Shown: positions 7,923 to 17,269 of the stretch, one piece after another
Layout: each line of letters begins with the position of its first letter
Numbering within the stretch: the stretch's first letter is position 1
Origin: Ignavibacteria bacterium
GTDB lineage: Bacteria > Bacteroidota > Ignavibacteria > Kapaibacteriales > UBA4661
Length of the DNA stretch: 64,000 nt
Reading direction: 5' to 3'
Assembly (NCBI GenBank): GCA_014654705.1
Contig: JACVZY010000093.1
Location: forward strand, 124,001 to 188,000
Translations under genes and position numbers: made by a program
The notes under the pieces: model-generated
The model's input: the letters and a program-made list of their open reading frames with translations, nothing else
Told to the model about the DNA's origin: nothing
Database searches by the model: none

Positions 7923-10900
7923 GTGGTAAAGACCTTTTTCAAAACGTATTTCAACACCTATCGTCGCAAAACCGGCGTGATTGCTGTTCGTACAGCCCAT
8001 AGTCTTGCTGTATGCCTTCTTGTATGTGTTCTTTGCGGCACTCTTGCCGAAGTCCACGCACAATCTCTCACAATGTATGATATTAACGCGTCGGCATTCC
8101 CGCTTATCCGAGCAAAGTTTTTTGCATTAGACGCTGATGGCAAGCCAATTCCAGACCTGACGGCGCGCGATTTTGCCATTCGTGAAAATAGCATCCCACG
8201 CACGGTAACAAGCGCCACCTGTCCGTCACAGGGCATTGCAAAATCACTCTCCGTTGTGCTGACGATTGATGTATCGGGGTCTATGAGCGAAGGCATAGGA
8301 GGTATTTCCAATCTCACACTTGCTCAAACTGCTGCTCGTGCTTGGGTTCAGGCTATGCCGGAAAACAATGTGGAATGTGCTATCACCAGTTACGACCACA
8401 ACAACTACCTTAACCAAGACTTTACTCAAGACCGCAAGCGCCTTTTGAAGGCTATTTCGTCGCTCAAACCACTCGGTGGGACTGATTATGACATGGGTCT
8501 GCTCCGTCCCGTTGCCGGAGGCTTGTACGTGTCGCAAAACGCGAAGAACAGCCGCCGTATTATTATTTTCCTCACCGACGGGCAAGGCGGCGGCAATGAG
8601 GAGCAAATCATAGAAGTCGCAAAAAATGATGGTGTAACGATTTATTGCGTCACCTTGGGCATGGCTGCACCGGAAATTTTGCGCAACATTGCTCGTAAAA
8701 CAGGAGGCGAATGTTTTGAAAATGTTACCAGTATTCAGCAGGCGGAGCAGATTTATCGCATACTGCTCCAGCTCGCGCTTGGTAATCGTCCCTGTGAAAT
8801 TGCATGGATGAGCGAAAAAACCTGTAATGTCAGTCGTATGAATACCACATTCACGCTGCCGTCGCGTATGCTTTCTCAGTCGCTCTCGTACGATATTCCC
8901 GCTAAATCCATTACAGCATTAGAATTTTCGAGCGAAAATATCGGCTTTGGTGGTGTGCCACCCCGCACAGCGCGAGAACTCAAACTCGTCGTCCGCGCCA
9001 GAAATGCTTCCTTTACCATCAATAATATCGAAAGTTCCGATGAACGCTTTAGTATTTCGCCAACCTATTTCCAACTCAAACCCGGTCAGCGAAAAGTTCT
9101 TTCGGTAAAGTTCATGCCAACTGATTCAGGCTATGCGTACACAAAATTTACGTTTAATGAAAATGTCTGCGGTGGTCGTACACTCTACGCAAGCGGTGGT
9201 TTTCCGGGCAAAAAACCGAATGTACCCAGCCTCGGAATTCTTGAGCCAAACGGTGGTGAAAGGTATGTTGCTGGAGGCGATACAACGCTCCTATGGACAG
9301 GTATCATGCCGTCGGAGGCAGTCAGCGTTGATTTTAGCGCCAACCGTGGCTCAACATGGCAGCCTGTGATTGCTGCCACAAGCGGTTTGCGTTCGGACTG
9401 GCGTATTCCGAATCAACCCACAAACCAAGCCCTAGTGCGCCTGCGCCAAATCCCAAGCCCGAAACTTTCCAGTTTCAAAGACTACATGAGCAGCGCTGCA
9501 TTTTTGCCAGACAGCCGGACAGCCATTACGCTTGGGGCTGGCGGTATGGCGCGGGCGTGGGATATTCAGTCGGGTTCTATGGGGCAGATGTATTTCAGCA
9601 ATCAATTCGGTCAGCGAAAAAATGCGGCTCTTCCGGGAAAAATCATTACCTCTCCCAACGGCAAATACGTTGTGGCTGGTTTTAACGAAGGAACGGTGCG
9701 AATATGGGATGCTCAAAGTGGCGACTTAACGGATGTGTATTACGACCACTTCGACGGTATCACGGCACTCCAATTCGCTCCCGAAAATACCGGTGCAAGC
9801 CGCGTCCTGACAGCAAGTTTAGACAGCACAGCAAAAATCTGGTACACCGAAAACGCCGAAACAATTCATAGCTTCAAGCATAATGGTCCGGTATATGACG
9901 CAGCATTCTCACCCGACGGTTCACTGGTAGCAACAGCAGGCGCAGACAGCGTTGCGATTATTTGGGATGCAAAATCGGGCGATCTTCTCTACAAGCTCAC
10001 CGCACATACAGACGTAGTATTCAGCGTTACCTTTTCGCCCGACGGCGCAAAACTCCTTACTACAAGCGCTGATGCGACGGCGCGGCTTTGGGACACCCGA
10101 AAAGGCATTCCGCTTGAACGGCTCGCCGGACACCGTAGCATCGTCATTTCAGGCGCATTCTCACCCGACGGAAACCGCATTGTTACAAGTAGTGCCGATA
10201 GCACTATCAAAATTTGGAATGGTAGAAGTGGCGGCTGGGTGCAGAATTTGCGAGGGCATCTTGGGGTGGTGCGCAAAGTGATCTTTACCCCCGATGGCTC
10301 CGCACTGGCAAGTGTAAGCGCCGACCGAACGGCAAGAATTTGGGATGTGGAAACAGGCAGAACCGTGCAGATTTTAGGCGGTAGCGGCTCTACAACGGAG
10401 GCTTGGCTGCGGGCGCATGCCGACCAGAACATAAGCAACAATCTTGGTCATGCAGGCGAAGTCTATGATATCACCTTCTCGCGGAACGGACAGTACGCTG
10501 CGACTGTCGGCACTGATCGTAAAGCATTTTTTTGGCGCGTCAATACCACCGCCTCAGTGTCTGCGGGCAGTATCTTTCAATCTCGCCCCCTTTCGTGGCT
10601 GCCGGACACAGGTGCGACACAAGAAGCTATTTCCGCTGCGCCTTTTACCATTACAGCACCACGGCTTGCCGCCCGCAATGTGGATATGGGACGACAACTG
10701 CGCGGTGAAGCAAAAGATTCGATTCTAAGTGGCTTTTTCCAGAATAACGACACTTCGCCTGTGCGCATTGAGAATATCTCCTTTCTCGGAGACAATGCCG
10801 CTGATTTTAGCATTGTCTCGGGCGGGGCACCGCTCATGGTTCCACCCAAAGGTACACGAAACCTTGAACTACGCTTTCGCCCGACAGGTACAGGCGACCG

Positions 10901-12713
10901 CACAGCCACAATGCGCATTATTTCTCAAGCCGATACCCTTCTTTACACAATGACCGGTACAGGCGCGGCTCCTCTGATTGTCGTTACCAATCGTACGGTA
11001 GATTTTGAAGAAGTAAAAATCAAGCAGCAACGAGATACTCTTGTGGCAGTATTGAAAAATATCAGCTTACAGCCTGTTATCATTACGGGCATTACATTTA
11101 CAGGACCGAATATGACAGACTTCCGCTTGGTCGGAAATGCTTCAACATCGGTAAAGACCGACACAACATATATTCTTTATCCGCAAGCAACTATGTCGCT
11201 TCGTATGCGGTACAAGCCCACAAGCGCGGGGCGAAATTCCTGTCAGTTGCAAATTGCATACAGAGGTCTCGGCAGCCCCGCCACAGTTCAGCTATTCGGA
11301 ACAGGCGGCTCTACCATTTCTGCGTATATTCAAGCGTACGGTCTGAAACCAAACGCTAATCCTGCCCGCAAAGACAGCGTTGAATATCCGATACAATCAC
11401 TGCGGGTGGAAGAATTTTTGGCAACAACGATGCACCCACTTTTGAATTACATTTTTTTCGAGAACGGTTCATTTACGGTACCACTTCGTTACAACCGTCT
11501 TTCGCCGGAACAGGTGCGACGCATCGTTGAAACCAAGCAATCGTTTGAAAACATCCTTTCTGCTGAAACTACGCTTGAGGTTTATCGTAACGTCTTGAAC
11601 ATCATAGGCAGTCGTATGGCGCTCAATCCCACATCAAAACTGACTTTGATAGGCTGCAAATCTGCAAAAGAAAAATTTATTTCTGCCAGCACTTCGCCTT
11701 TAACTTCATCAAAAATTAAAGCTACCACTAGCGCGACTGTACACACCATAGCCACACTTACCTCAACGCAAGCAACCTTGTCCACAATGACAACCACCCA
11801 ATCACCGTCTATCATACAGCGACTAACTGCGCAGGATGATTTGAGGCTTTCGGAAGCACGGGCACTCGCCGTGAAGGACTATTTGCACACTGTGTGGGGA
11901 ATAGCCGACGAGCGCATTGCTATACAATTCCGTGTGCTGCCCGAAAAATTTTCTAACGAGCAAACACCAGACGGCATTGCAGAAAATCGTCGTGTCGAAA
12001 TCATCGCCTCCATGCCTGCGATTACGGATGTCGTCATTGCAAACGATACGCTCAGGACTGTTGTGCCACCCGTTGTGCGCCTGCGCACGAACGCAACTTC
12101 GCAGGTAAACCTCACGACATGGAATGTTAATATCGCTCAAAGCACGGGTACAAAAAGCAAACGCTCGACCCAAACACTTAAGAATATGAACGGTACAGGC
12201 AAGCCGCAAGACCGCATAGAATGGAACACTTCGCAGGAAAACAATACAGCTCCCAAACTTACCGTGCCCGTACAATACACCCTCAGCGTCAACGACGAAA
12301 GCGGCGCAAATACGACGGCTTCGGGTGCACTTCCCGTAGAAATTGTTTCTATCGCAAAAAAACGTGCTGCGAAGATTGCCGATAAAGAAGTGAATACCTT
12401 TGGTCTGCTTCTGTTCGATTTTAATAAGGCAGAAGTAAGCGGTCAGAACACCAGTATTCTCGACTATGTTCGTGAACGGATGCGCCCTGAATCGCGCATT
12501 ACCATCACCGGCTACACCGACCGCACCGGCAATGCTATCATGAATAAAACACTTTCGCTTCAACGCGCAGCAGCAGCAGCAGCCGTTCTGAACCGTCCCG
12601 ACGCAGCTACGCAAGGGCGCGGACAAGAAGGGCTTTTGCACGACAATACCACACCCGAAGGACGCTTTTACTGCCGCACTGTGAATATTGTTGTCGAAAA
12701 TACTGTGCGGTAA
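7923..12713 (+). CDS. Exported mosaic protein: VWA, WD40 propeller, ASH-like and OmpA-like domains
   Basis: A 1596-residue secreted protein. A signal peptide ends near residue 47 (EVHAQS). The VWA domain follows with an intact MIDAS motif DVSGS at 116-120. An ASH/choice-of-anchor-like segment follows (about 335-410), then a beta-sandwich. Residues about 517-875 form a WD40 propeller with repeat ends such as GTVRIWDAQSG, ATARLWDTRKG and RTARIWDVETG (DNA 9472-10548). Two more ASH-like domains cover 10669-11310. Two OmpA-like segments end the protein: one has SEARALAVKDYL and ENRRVEI (about 11842-12010), the last FDFNKAEVSG and ITGYTDRTGN (12385-12700), the usual peptidoglycan-binding fold. It may sit in the periplasm attached to the wall as a large scaffold. 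The start is GTG at 7923; GTG at 7977 would give a shorter signal peptide. Function unknown. Confidence 0.8.
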   Translation: MVKTFFKTYFNTYRRKTGVIAVRTAHSLAVCLLVCVLCGTLAEVHAQSLTMYDINASAFPLIRAKFFALDADGKPIPDLTARDFAIRENSIPRTVTSATCPSQGIAKSLSVVLTIDVSGSMSEGIGGISNLTLAQTAARAWVQAMPENNVECAITSYDHNNYLNQDFTQDRKRLLKAISSLKPLGGTDYDMGLLRPVAGGLYVSQNAKNSRRIIIFLTDGQGGGNEEQIIEVAKNDGVTIYCVTLGMAAPEILRNIARKTGGECFENVTSIQQAEQIYRILLQLALGNRPCEIAWMSEKTCNVSRMNTTFTLPSRMLSQSLSYDIPAKSITALEFSSENIGFGGVPPRTARELKLVVRARNASFTINNIESSDERFSISPTYFQLKPGQRKVLSVKFMPTDSGYAYTKFTFNENVCGGRTLYASGGFPGKKPNVPSLGILEPNGGERYVAGGDTTLLWTGIMPSEAVSVDFSANRGSTWQPVIAATSGLRSDWRIPNQPTNQALVRLRQIPSPKLSSFKDYMSSAAFLPDSRTAITLGAGGMARAWDIQSGSMGQMYFSNQFGQRKNAALPGKIITSPNGKYVVAGFNEGTVRIWDAQSGDLTDVYYDHFDGITALQFAPENTGASRVLTASLDSTAKIWYTENAETIHSFKHNGPVYDAAFSPDGSLVATAGADSVAIIWDAKSGDLLYKLTAHTDVVFSVTFSPDGAKLLTTSADATARLWDTRKGIPLERLAGHRSIVISGAFSPDGNRIVTSSADSTIKIWNGRSGGWVQNLRGHLGVVRKVIFTPDGSALASVSADRTARIWDVETGRTVQILGGSGSTTEAWLRAHADQNISNNLGHAGEVYDITFSRNGQYAATVGTDRKAFFWRVNTTASVSAGSIFQSRPLSWLPDTGATQEAISAAPFTITAPRLAARNVDMGRQLRGEAKDSILSGFFQNNDTSPVRIENISFLGDNAADFSIVSGGAPLMVPPKGTRNLELRFRPTGTGDRTATMRIISQADTLLYTMTGTGAAPLIVVTNRTVDFEEVKIKQQRDTLVAVLKNISLQPVIITGITFTGPNMTDFRLVGNASTSVKTDTTYILYPQATMSLRMRYKPTSAGRNSCQLQIAYRGLGSPATVQLFGTGGSTISAYIQAYGLKPNANPARKDSVEYPIQSLRVEEFLATTMHPLLNYIFFENGSFTVPLRYNRLSPEQVRRIVETKQSFENILSAETTLEVYRNVLNIIGSRMALNPTSKLTLIGCKSAKEKFISASTSPLTSSKIKATTSATVHTIATLTSTQATLSTMTTTQSPSIIQRLTAQDDLRLSEARALAVKDYLHTVWGIADERIAIQFRVLPEKFSNEQTPDGIAENRRVEIIASMPAITDVVIANDTLRTVVPPVVRLRTNATSQVNLTTWNVNIAQSTGTKSKRSTQTLKNMNGTGKPQDRIEWNTSQENNTAPKLTVPVQYTLSVNDESGANTTASGALPVEIVSIAKKRAAKIADKEVNTFGLLLFDFNKAEVSGQNTSILDYVRERMRPESRITITGYTDRTGNAIMNKTLSLQRAAAAAAVLNRPDAATQGRGQEGLLHDNTTPEGRFYCRTVNIVVENTVR

Positions 12714-12864
12714 ATGCCAGCGCTTTTCTGAAAATACTGAATTTTGAGCCGTCGGTACTGAAACGCAGAACCTATCAGAATCGCAACAGTGAGCCTTTTC
12801 GTCCGTCACTCAAAAACTCAACATTCAAAATTCAACACCTCGCTTTTTAACCCAATCACCAACA

Positions 12865-15030
12865 ATGACTTTCCTCAATCCCGCCATTCTTTTCGGACTT
12901 ATTGCCGCAGCAATCCCGATTCTTTTGCATTTTTTCAATCTTCGCAAGCTGCAAATAATTGATTTTAGCACACTTGCCTTTCTCAAAGAACTTCAAAAAA
13001 CGCGCATTCGACGCTTAAAACTCACGCAGCTTCTATTGCTCTTACTACGCATTATGATTGTTGTCTGCGCTGTGCTGGCATTTGCCCGACCGACCGTGCC
13101 AACATCGTTTCCTGGACTGGGCACAAAGGCAAAAAGCTCGGTTGTGATTATTCTCGATAATTCTTTCAGCATGGAACTTGCCGATGAACGTGGGGTGCGG
13201 ATGAAGCAAGCTAAGGAGGCTGCTCTACGGATTATACGCTCACTGAGCGAAGGCGACGAAGCAGCACTCGTCCAAATGGCAAACCTTGACGATCGGCGCT
13301 ACTTCGAGTTCACGCGGGATTTTGGCGCACTTGGTGAAGCGGTGCAAAATGTGCCAATCGCCTACACCACCGGCAAACTGGAGTCGTCGCTACGACTTGC
13401 TTCATCGGTACTTGGCAAGGCGCGAAATATCAACCAAGAAATTTTCATTATCACAGACAACCAAACAAATATCATCACCGACGACCCCGGTGCACAGCGT
13501 GATTCGGCAAAGATTTTCCCTGCATCTGCAGCGCTCTACGTCGTTCCGATTGGTGCCGATTCCAAAGCTGGCGAGAAAAATTTGTCGGTAGATTCTCTAC
13601 ACCTGATTACCCGCATATTCGAAAGTGGTAAGCCCGTAGAGGTAGAAGCCCGTGTTCGCAATAGCGGCAGTGAAGACGTGAAAGATGTTATCGTGAGCCT
13701 CGTGATGAACGGGGAGCGCGTTGCGCAGCGCACCGTGAATATTCCCGCCGGCGAAACCCGCACCATACCTATCGCAGCTGCTGCTCCTGAAACGAGCGGC
13801 GAAAAAGGAGGATATGGTCTCGTGCGGTGTATGGTTGAAGTCGAAGGTGACGTTTTGGAAGCCGATAATCACCGACACTTTGGCTTTGTGCTGCCCCCCA
13901 AGCCGCGTATTGCTATTATTGGCGCAACAGATGAAACCGCATTATTAGCACTTGCGCTTAGGTCGGGAAATATCGCCTCATCGCTTAGCGTTCTACCGCC
14001 GGAAGCACTCTCGGCAATGGCATTGAACGAAGTAGATGCTGTGATGTTGGTTAATCTACCTCGCTTTTCCGTAAGTGATGTCAGCCGCTTGCAAGCCTTT
14101 GTGCAGGACGGCGGGGGCGTGTTCATTTTTGCTGGAGACCGCACTGATATTGCGAATTACAACTCGACCGTGCTTTCGGCGCTCAAGTTCGGCACCATTG
14201 CACAGAGTGATTATGCAAAAAGCGCAACTTCTCCCGACGCTGAATTTACCGCTCTTGAGAAAGCACATCCGCTTTTTAGCGGAGTTTTCAAAGGAGACAA
14301 TGCTGATTCTAAACGCCTTGTGGAATCGCCACGCTTCCTCAAAGCGCTTCCGCTTCAGCGAAATAGCATGGCAGCACAAGCGCTCATAGAACTTCCGGAC
14401 GGGGCTTTTCTTGCCGAAAGCAAACTTGGCAACGGCAAAGCGCTGTACTGCGCAGTCCCACCATTTACGGGGTGGAGTAATTTTCCAGTCACGGGAATTT
14501 TCGTTCCTATTGTCTTTCGCTCGGCATCATATCTGACGGCAAGTGCTTCGGCATCATCCGATGCGGTCGTAGGACAATCGGTAACGATTCTTCTTTCTGG
14601 CAAACTTCCCAAGGGTGCACCTCTCACTATCACCGACCCCGCTAACGCAATATCCGTGCGGCAATCGGCACGGATGCCGTCGGGTGCTGTGCTTTCGCTT
14701 GAGGGCGGCGTGCAGCAGCCGGGAGTTTATGCCGTCAGCACGGAAGTATCGGGCAAGCAAGGTGCAATCGTTCATACGCTTGCTGTCAATCCGCCTGCTT
14801 CCGAATCCATTATGACGAGCTTTTCCGGCGATGAAATGACAAAAGCTCTTTCGGGATTTGTACCGGACAACGACCAAATCCGCGTGATTGGCGATTATCG
14901 GAAAGCAAGCATGGATACGCTTCGGGCTAGCACGGGCACGGAGCTTTGGCGGTTATTTTTGCTGGGGGCTGTTCTGGCGGCGATTGCAGAAATGCTCTTG
15001 GCGCGAAGAGTGGCGGGCAAGCAATCCTAA
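12865..15030 (+). CDS. BatA-type VWA membrane protein
   Basis: The first 80 residues are the N-terminal BatA domain: MTFLNPAILFGLIAAAIPIL then a second helix LLLLLLRIMIVVCAVLAFAR, joined by the basic LHFFNLRKLQIIDFSTLAFL loop. A VWA domain follows with MIDAS DNSFSM (D98, S100, S102). The middle carries a CARDB-like beta segment and a GATase1-like region (ALNEVDAVMLVNLPRF, then FVQDGGGVFIFAG). A C-terminal helix lies near 700-715. At 721 residues it is of the long BatA/DUF4159-like kind, not the short BatB. It sits 150 bp behind the mosaic VWA gene and far from batB-C-D at 58 kb. It should be anchored in the inner membrane with the VWA domain outside the hydrophobic hairpin. Function of the family is poorly known. 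Confidence 0.8.
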   Translation: MTFLNPAILFGLIAAAIPILLHFFNLRKLQIIDFSTLAFLKELQKTRIRRLKLTQLLLLLLRIMIVVCAVLAFARPTVPTSFPGLGTKAKSSVVIILDNSFSMELADERGVRMKQAKEAALRIIRSLSEGDEAALVQMANLDDRRYFEFTRDFGALGEAVQNVPIAYTTGKLESSLRLASSVLGKARNINQEIFIITDNQTNIITDDPGAQRDSAKIFPASAALYVVPIGADSKAGEKNLSVDSLHLITRIFESGKPVEVEARVRNSGSEDVKDVIVSLVMNGERVAQRTVNIPAGETRTIPIAAAAPETSGEKGGYGLVRCMVEVEGDVLEADNHRHFGFVLPPKPRIAIIGATDETALLALALRSGNIASSLSVLPPEALSAMALNEVDAVMLVNLPRFSVSDVSRLQAFVQDGGGVFIFAGDRTDIANYNSTVLSALKFGTIAQSDYAKSATSPDAEFTALEKAHPLFSGVFKGDNADSKRLVESPRFLKALPLQRNSMAAQALIELPDGAFLAESKLGNGKALYCAVPPFTGWSNFPVTGIFVPIVFRSASYLTASASASSDAVVGQSVTILLSGKLPKGAPLTITDPANAISVRQSARMPSGAVLSLEGGVQQPGVYAVSTEVSGKQGAIVHTLAVNPPASESIMTSFSGDEMTKALSGFVPDNDQIRVIGDYRKASMDTLRASTGTELWRLFLLGAVLAAIAEMLLARRVAGKQS

Positions 15031-15075
15031 TCAAGCATAATAGCAAAAGTTGGAGAGGCGCTGCGACTGAAATGT

Positions 15076-15840
15076 TTACGCCGTAAGTGCCATAATACGC
15101 CGTCCATTGGCTTTGAGCCACTTTTCTGATTCTTTGTAGGTGGGGCACCACGCTTCCACTTGCTGCCAGTACGCCTGAGAGTGGTTTGCCTGGCGCAAAT
15201 GGGCAAGTTCATGGATAATAAGATAATCCAGCACGGGGGGCGGAAAGAGGATACAGCGCCAGTTCAGATTGACACTTCGCCGCGCCTTGACGCAGCTTCC
15301 CCAAAGCGATTTTTGGTCTTTGACGGCAATACGGCGTACAGGCTCGCCAAAGGATTCGGCAAGAGCAAGTGTTCGCGTTGGGAGAATTTCATTAGCACGA
15401 TGAATCATCGTATAGCGCCAATACTGCATCGCAGCACTATGAGCATTTTCTTCGGAAGATATTTTTTCGGAGGGAACGGTAATGAGCAGATGGCGCGATT
15501 GTAGTGCAAGAATGCCGTCCGAATCGTGAGAAATGTTCATCGTAAATTTCTCGCCCGGGGCAATCATTAAACGCAACCATTCGCCTTCGACCAATACTTC
15601 CAAGGGCGCATTCGGCTTTTCTAGGGTCTTCTGTGAGCGCTCGGCGGCAACTTTATCTAATGTTGCCTGTACAAATGCGATATTTTTCTCCATAAAACTC
15701 CGCGCATCCTTGAGTGAAGCCCGCATAGGCACTGATACCCACACGCGTCCGTCGTGCGAGACCTTGAGCGACATTCGTTTTGCTTGGGTGCGCTTACGGA
15801 TTTCGTATTTGATGCCAGCGTACGATTCTTGAACAGTCAT
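15076..15840 (-). CDS. YgjP-like zinc metallopeptidase (SprT/DUF45 family)
   Basis: The 254-residue protein has the DUF45 pattern: YEIRKRTQAKRMSLKVSHDG near the start, VRRIAVKDQKSLWGSC (the conserved Q-x-S-x-W-G-S-C), LNWRCILFPPPVLDYLIIHE and the zinc site HELAHLRQANHS with a downstream W..V..WCPTY. The HExxH helix and third ligand H of the NHS triplet are intact. Family members are predicted cytoplasmic metalloproteases of uncertain substrate; E. coli YgjP is one. It is last in a minus-strand run behind peptide deformylase, 38 bp away, and probably co-transcribed. Confidence 0.85.
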   Translation of the reverse strand: MTVQESYAGIKYEIRKRTQAKRMSLKVSHDGRVWVSVPMRASLKDARSFMEKNIAFVQATLDKVAAERSQKTLEKPNAPLEVLVEGEWLRLMIAPGEKFTMNISHDSDGILALQSRHLLITVPSEKISSEENAHSAAMQYWRYTMIHRANEILPTRTLALAESFGEPVRRIAVKDQKSLWGSCVKARRSVNLNWRCILFPPPVLDYLIIHELAHLRQANHSQAYWQQVEAWCPTYKESEKWLKANGRRIMALTA

Positions 15841-15878
15841 ATCGGAAGTATTTCAAGACACAAGATTCAGTATTTCTG

Positions 15879-16478
15879 TTACTTACGCCCTCTGGCAAAA
15901 CGTTTTTTCGCCGCAGATTTTTCGCTAAAAAGGGGGTAATCTGTGTCAATCTGCCCAAGCTGAATACGGCGCAGCTTCGGATGAGCCATAGCACGGCGCA
16001 TAGCAGAGAGGCGTTCAAAAAAATAGACTCCCATCAAGTGGTCAATTTCGTGCTGCATCACGCGGGAAAGCAACCCATCAGTTTCTATTGTGTGCTGGCG
16101 CATCTGCAAATCATAGAACTGTACTTGTATTTTTCCGGGGCGTGTAACCGTATCGCGGTAGGTCGGGAGGCTGAGACAGCCTTCTTCCGATTCAGACGTT
16201 TCATCAGAAAAAATAGTAATGACAGGATTAATCAGCACAATAGGCGGGGTTTTCACCTTTGATTTTGTTTTGTCTTCTTCCAGTTCGCTAATGTCAATCA
16301 CGGCTATTGAACGCGAGTCACCAACTTGGTTTGCCGCTAAGCCAATACCATCAGCATTGTTCATGGTCTCGAACATATCCTTCACAAACTGGACCAGTTC
16401 ATCGGTAATGTTCTCCACCGGCTTTGTCGCTTGCTTCAGAATGGGGTGGTCGTAGGTATAAATAGGAAGAATAGCCAT
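15879..16478 (-). CDS. def: Peptide deformylase
   Basis: Removes the formyl group from the initiator Met of new proteins. All three catalytic motifs are present: GIGLAANQ (residues 44-51), EGCLS (99-103, metal ligand C101) and QHEIDH (142-147, metal ligands H143 and H147, catalytic E144). The 199 residues match a type 1/3 bacterial deformylase with a longer C-terminal tail of basic residues. The usual partner fmt is not adjacent; instead a HAD hydrolase precedes it by 69 bp and a YgjP-like protease follows by 38 bp. Confidence 0.95.
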   Translation of the reverse strand: MAILPIYTYDHPILKQATKPVENITDELVQFVKDMFETMNNADGIGLAANQVGDSRSIAVIDISELEEDKTKSKVKTPPIVLINPVITIFSDETSESEEGCLSLPTYRDTVTRPGKIQVQFYDLQMRQHTIETDGLLSRVMQHEIDHLMGVYFFERLSAMRRAMAHPKLRRIQLGQIDTDYPLFSEKSAAKKRFARGRK

Positions 16479-16547
16479 GAAAACGCAAAAACAGAAAAGA
16501 GGTGGTGAAGTTAGCGTAAGCGTTAGAAATTAAAATAAGACAAGAGG

Positions 16548-17231
16548 TTAGGAGATACTTTGTTTTGTAATAATCTCCAAAAGTTCGGCAATATCGTTCA
16601 ATACAAAATCTGCAACGACATTTTGATTGCCAAATGAGTCGCCATAGCGGGCAAATGCAGTCTGCATCCCAACATTTTTTGCGCCGACCATATCTCGGTC
16701 TGCCCAGTCGCCTACCATAATAGCGTGCTGAGGTTCGACACCTAGTTTTGCCAATGCCATCAAAAACGGCTTCGGGCTTGGCTTGCGTTCTTTTGTATCG
16801 TCGAAAGTAACAACGGCATCAAAAAAATGATGAAAATTGATATACGAAAGTCGCAACCATGCCTCCAAAGTCGGGGCATCAGAAACAACGGCGAGTTTGA
16901 TGTTGCGCTTCACCAATTCTATCACGGTTGCCGTTGCGTGCGGGTAGGGCTTTAGCGAGGCTTCACGGGCGCGGCGGTATGCTATGACGCCTGCGGAAAG
17001 AATTTTGTAATCAACACGCCCAAGGGCTTCATGCAAAAGTTGGTCAAAAACGCGCTGATACTCAATGCCTTGTTCGTTGTAAATGCGGTCAATATGCGAT
17101 TTTATCTGGTCAAATGTCAGATCGAAGCCGGCATCAATCATTGCCGTTACTGCCGCATCAATTGCGGTGCGCTTCATTGCCATAAAGTCAACAAGCGTGT
17201 TATCAAGGTCGAATACGACTGCTTTGACCAT
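16548..17231 (-). CDS. HAD-superfamily hydrolase
   Basis: The 227-residue protein has the four HAD motifs: FDLDNTLVD (motif I, D8 nucleophile and D10), AVVSDAP (motif II Ser), KERKPSPKPFL (motif III Lys) and MVGDWADRDMVGAKNVG (motif IV acids). An alpha-helical C1 cap lies between motifs I and II. This is the phosphoglycolate-phosphatase/haloacid-dehalogenase branch, which mostly dephosphorylates small metabolites in the cytoplasm. The substrate cannot be read from sequence. It lies between the tonB-like gene (38 bp upstream) and def. Confidence 0.85.
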   Translation of the reverse strand: MVKAVVFDLDNTLVDFMAMKRTAIDAAVTAMIDAGFDLTFDQIKSHIDRIYNEQGIEYQRVFDQLLHEALGRVDYKILSAGVIAYRRAREASLKPYPHATATVIELVKRNIKLAVVSDAPTLEAWLRLSYINFHHFFDAVVTFDDTKERKPSPKPFLMALAKLGVEPQHAIMVGDWADRDMVGAKNVGMQTAFARYGDSFGNQNVVADFVLNDIAELLEIITKQSIS

Positions 17232-17269
17232 AAAAAATCTCCTGTCAGAAAAACAAATGGTGTAAGACG

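Noticed and set aside
9472-10548. Repeated pattern that might be taken for a repeat array
   Set aside because: It is the set of WD40 blades within one gene; DNA identity between blades is low and there are no spacers.
11823-12809. Long cysteine-rich frame antisense to the mosaic protein
   Set aside because: Codons follow the third-base pattern of the plus-strand gene and there is no family similarity.
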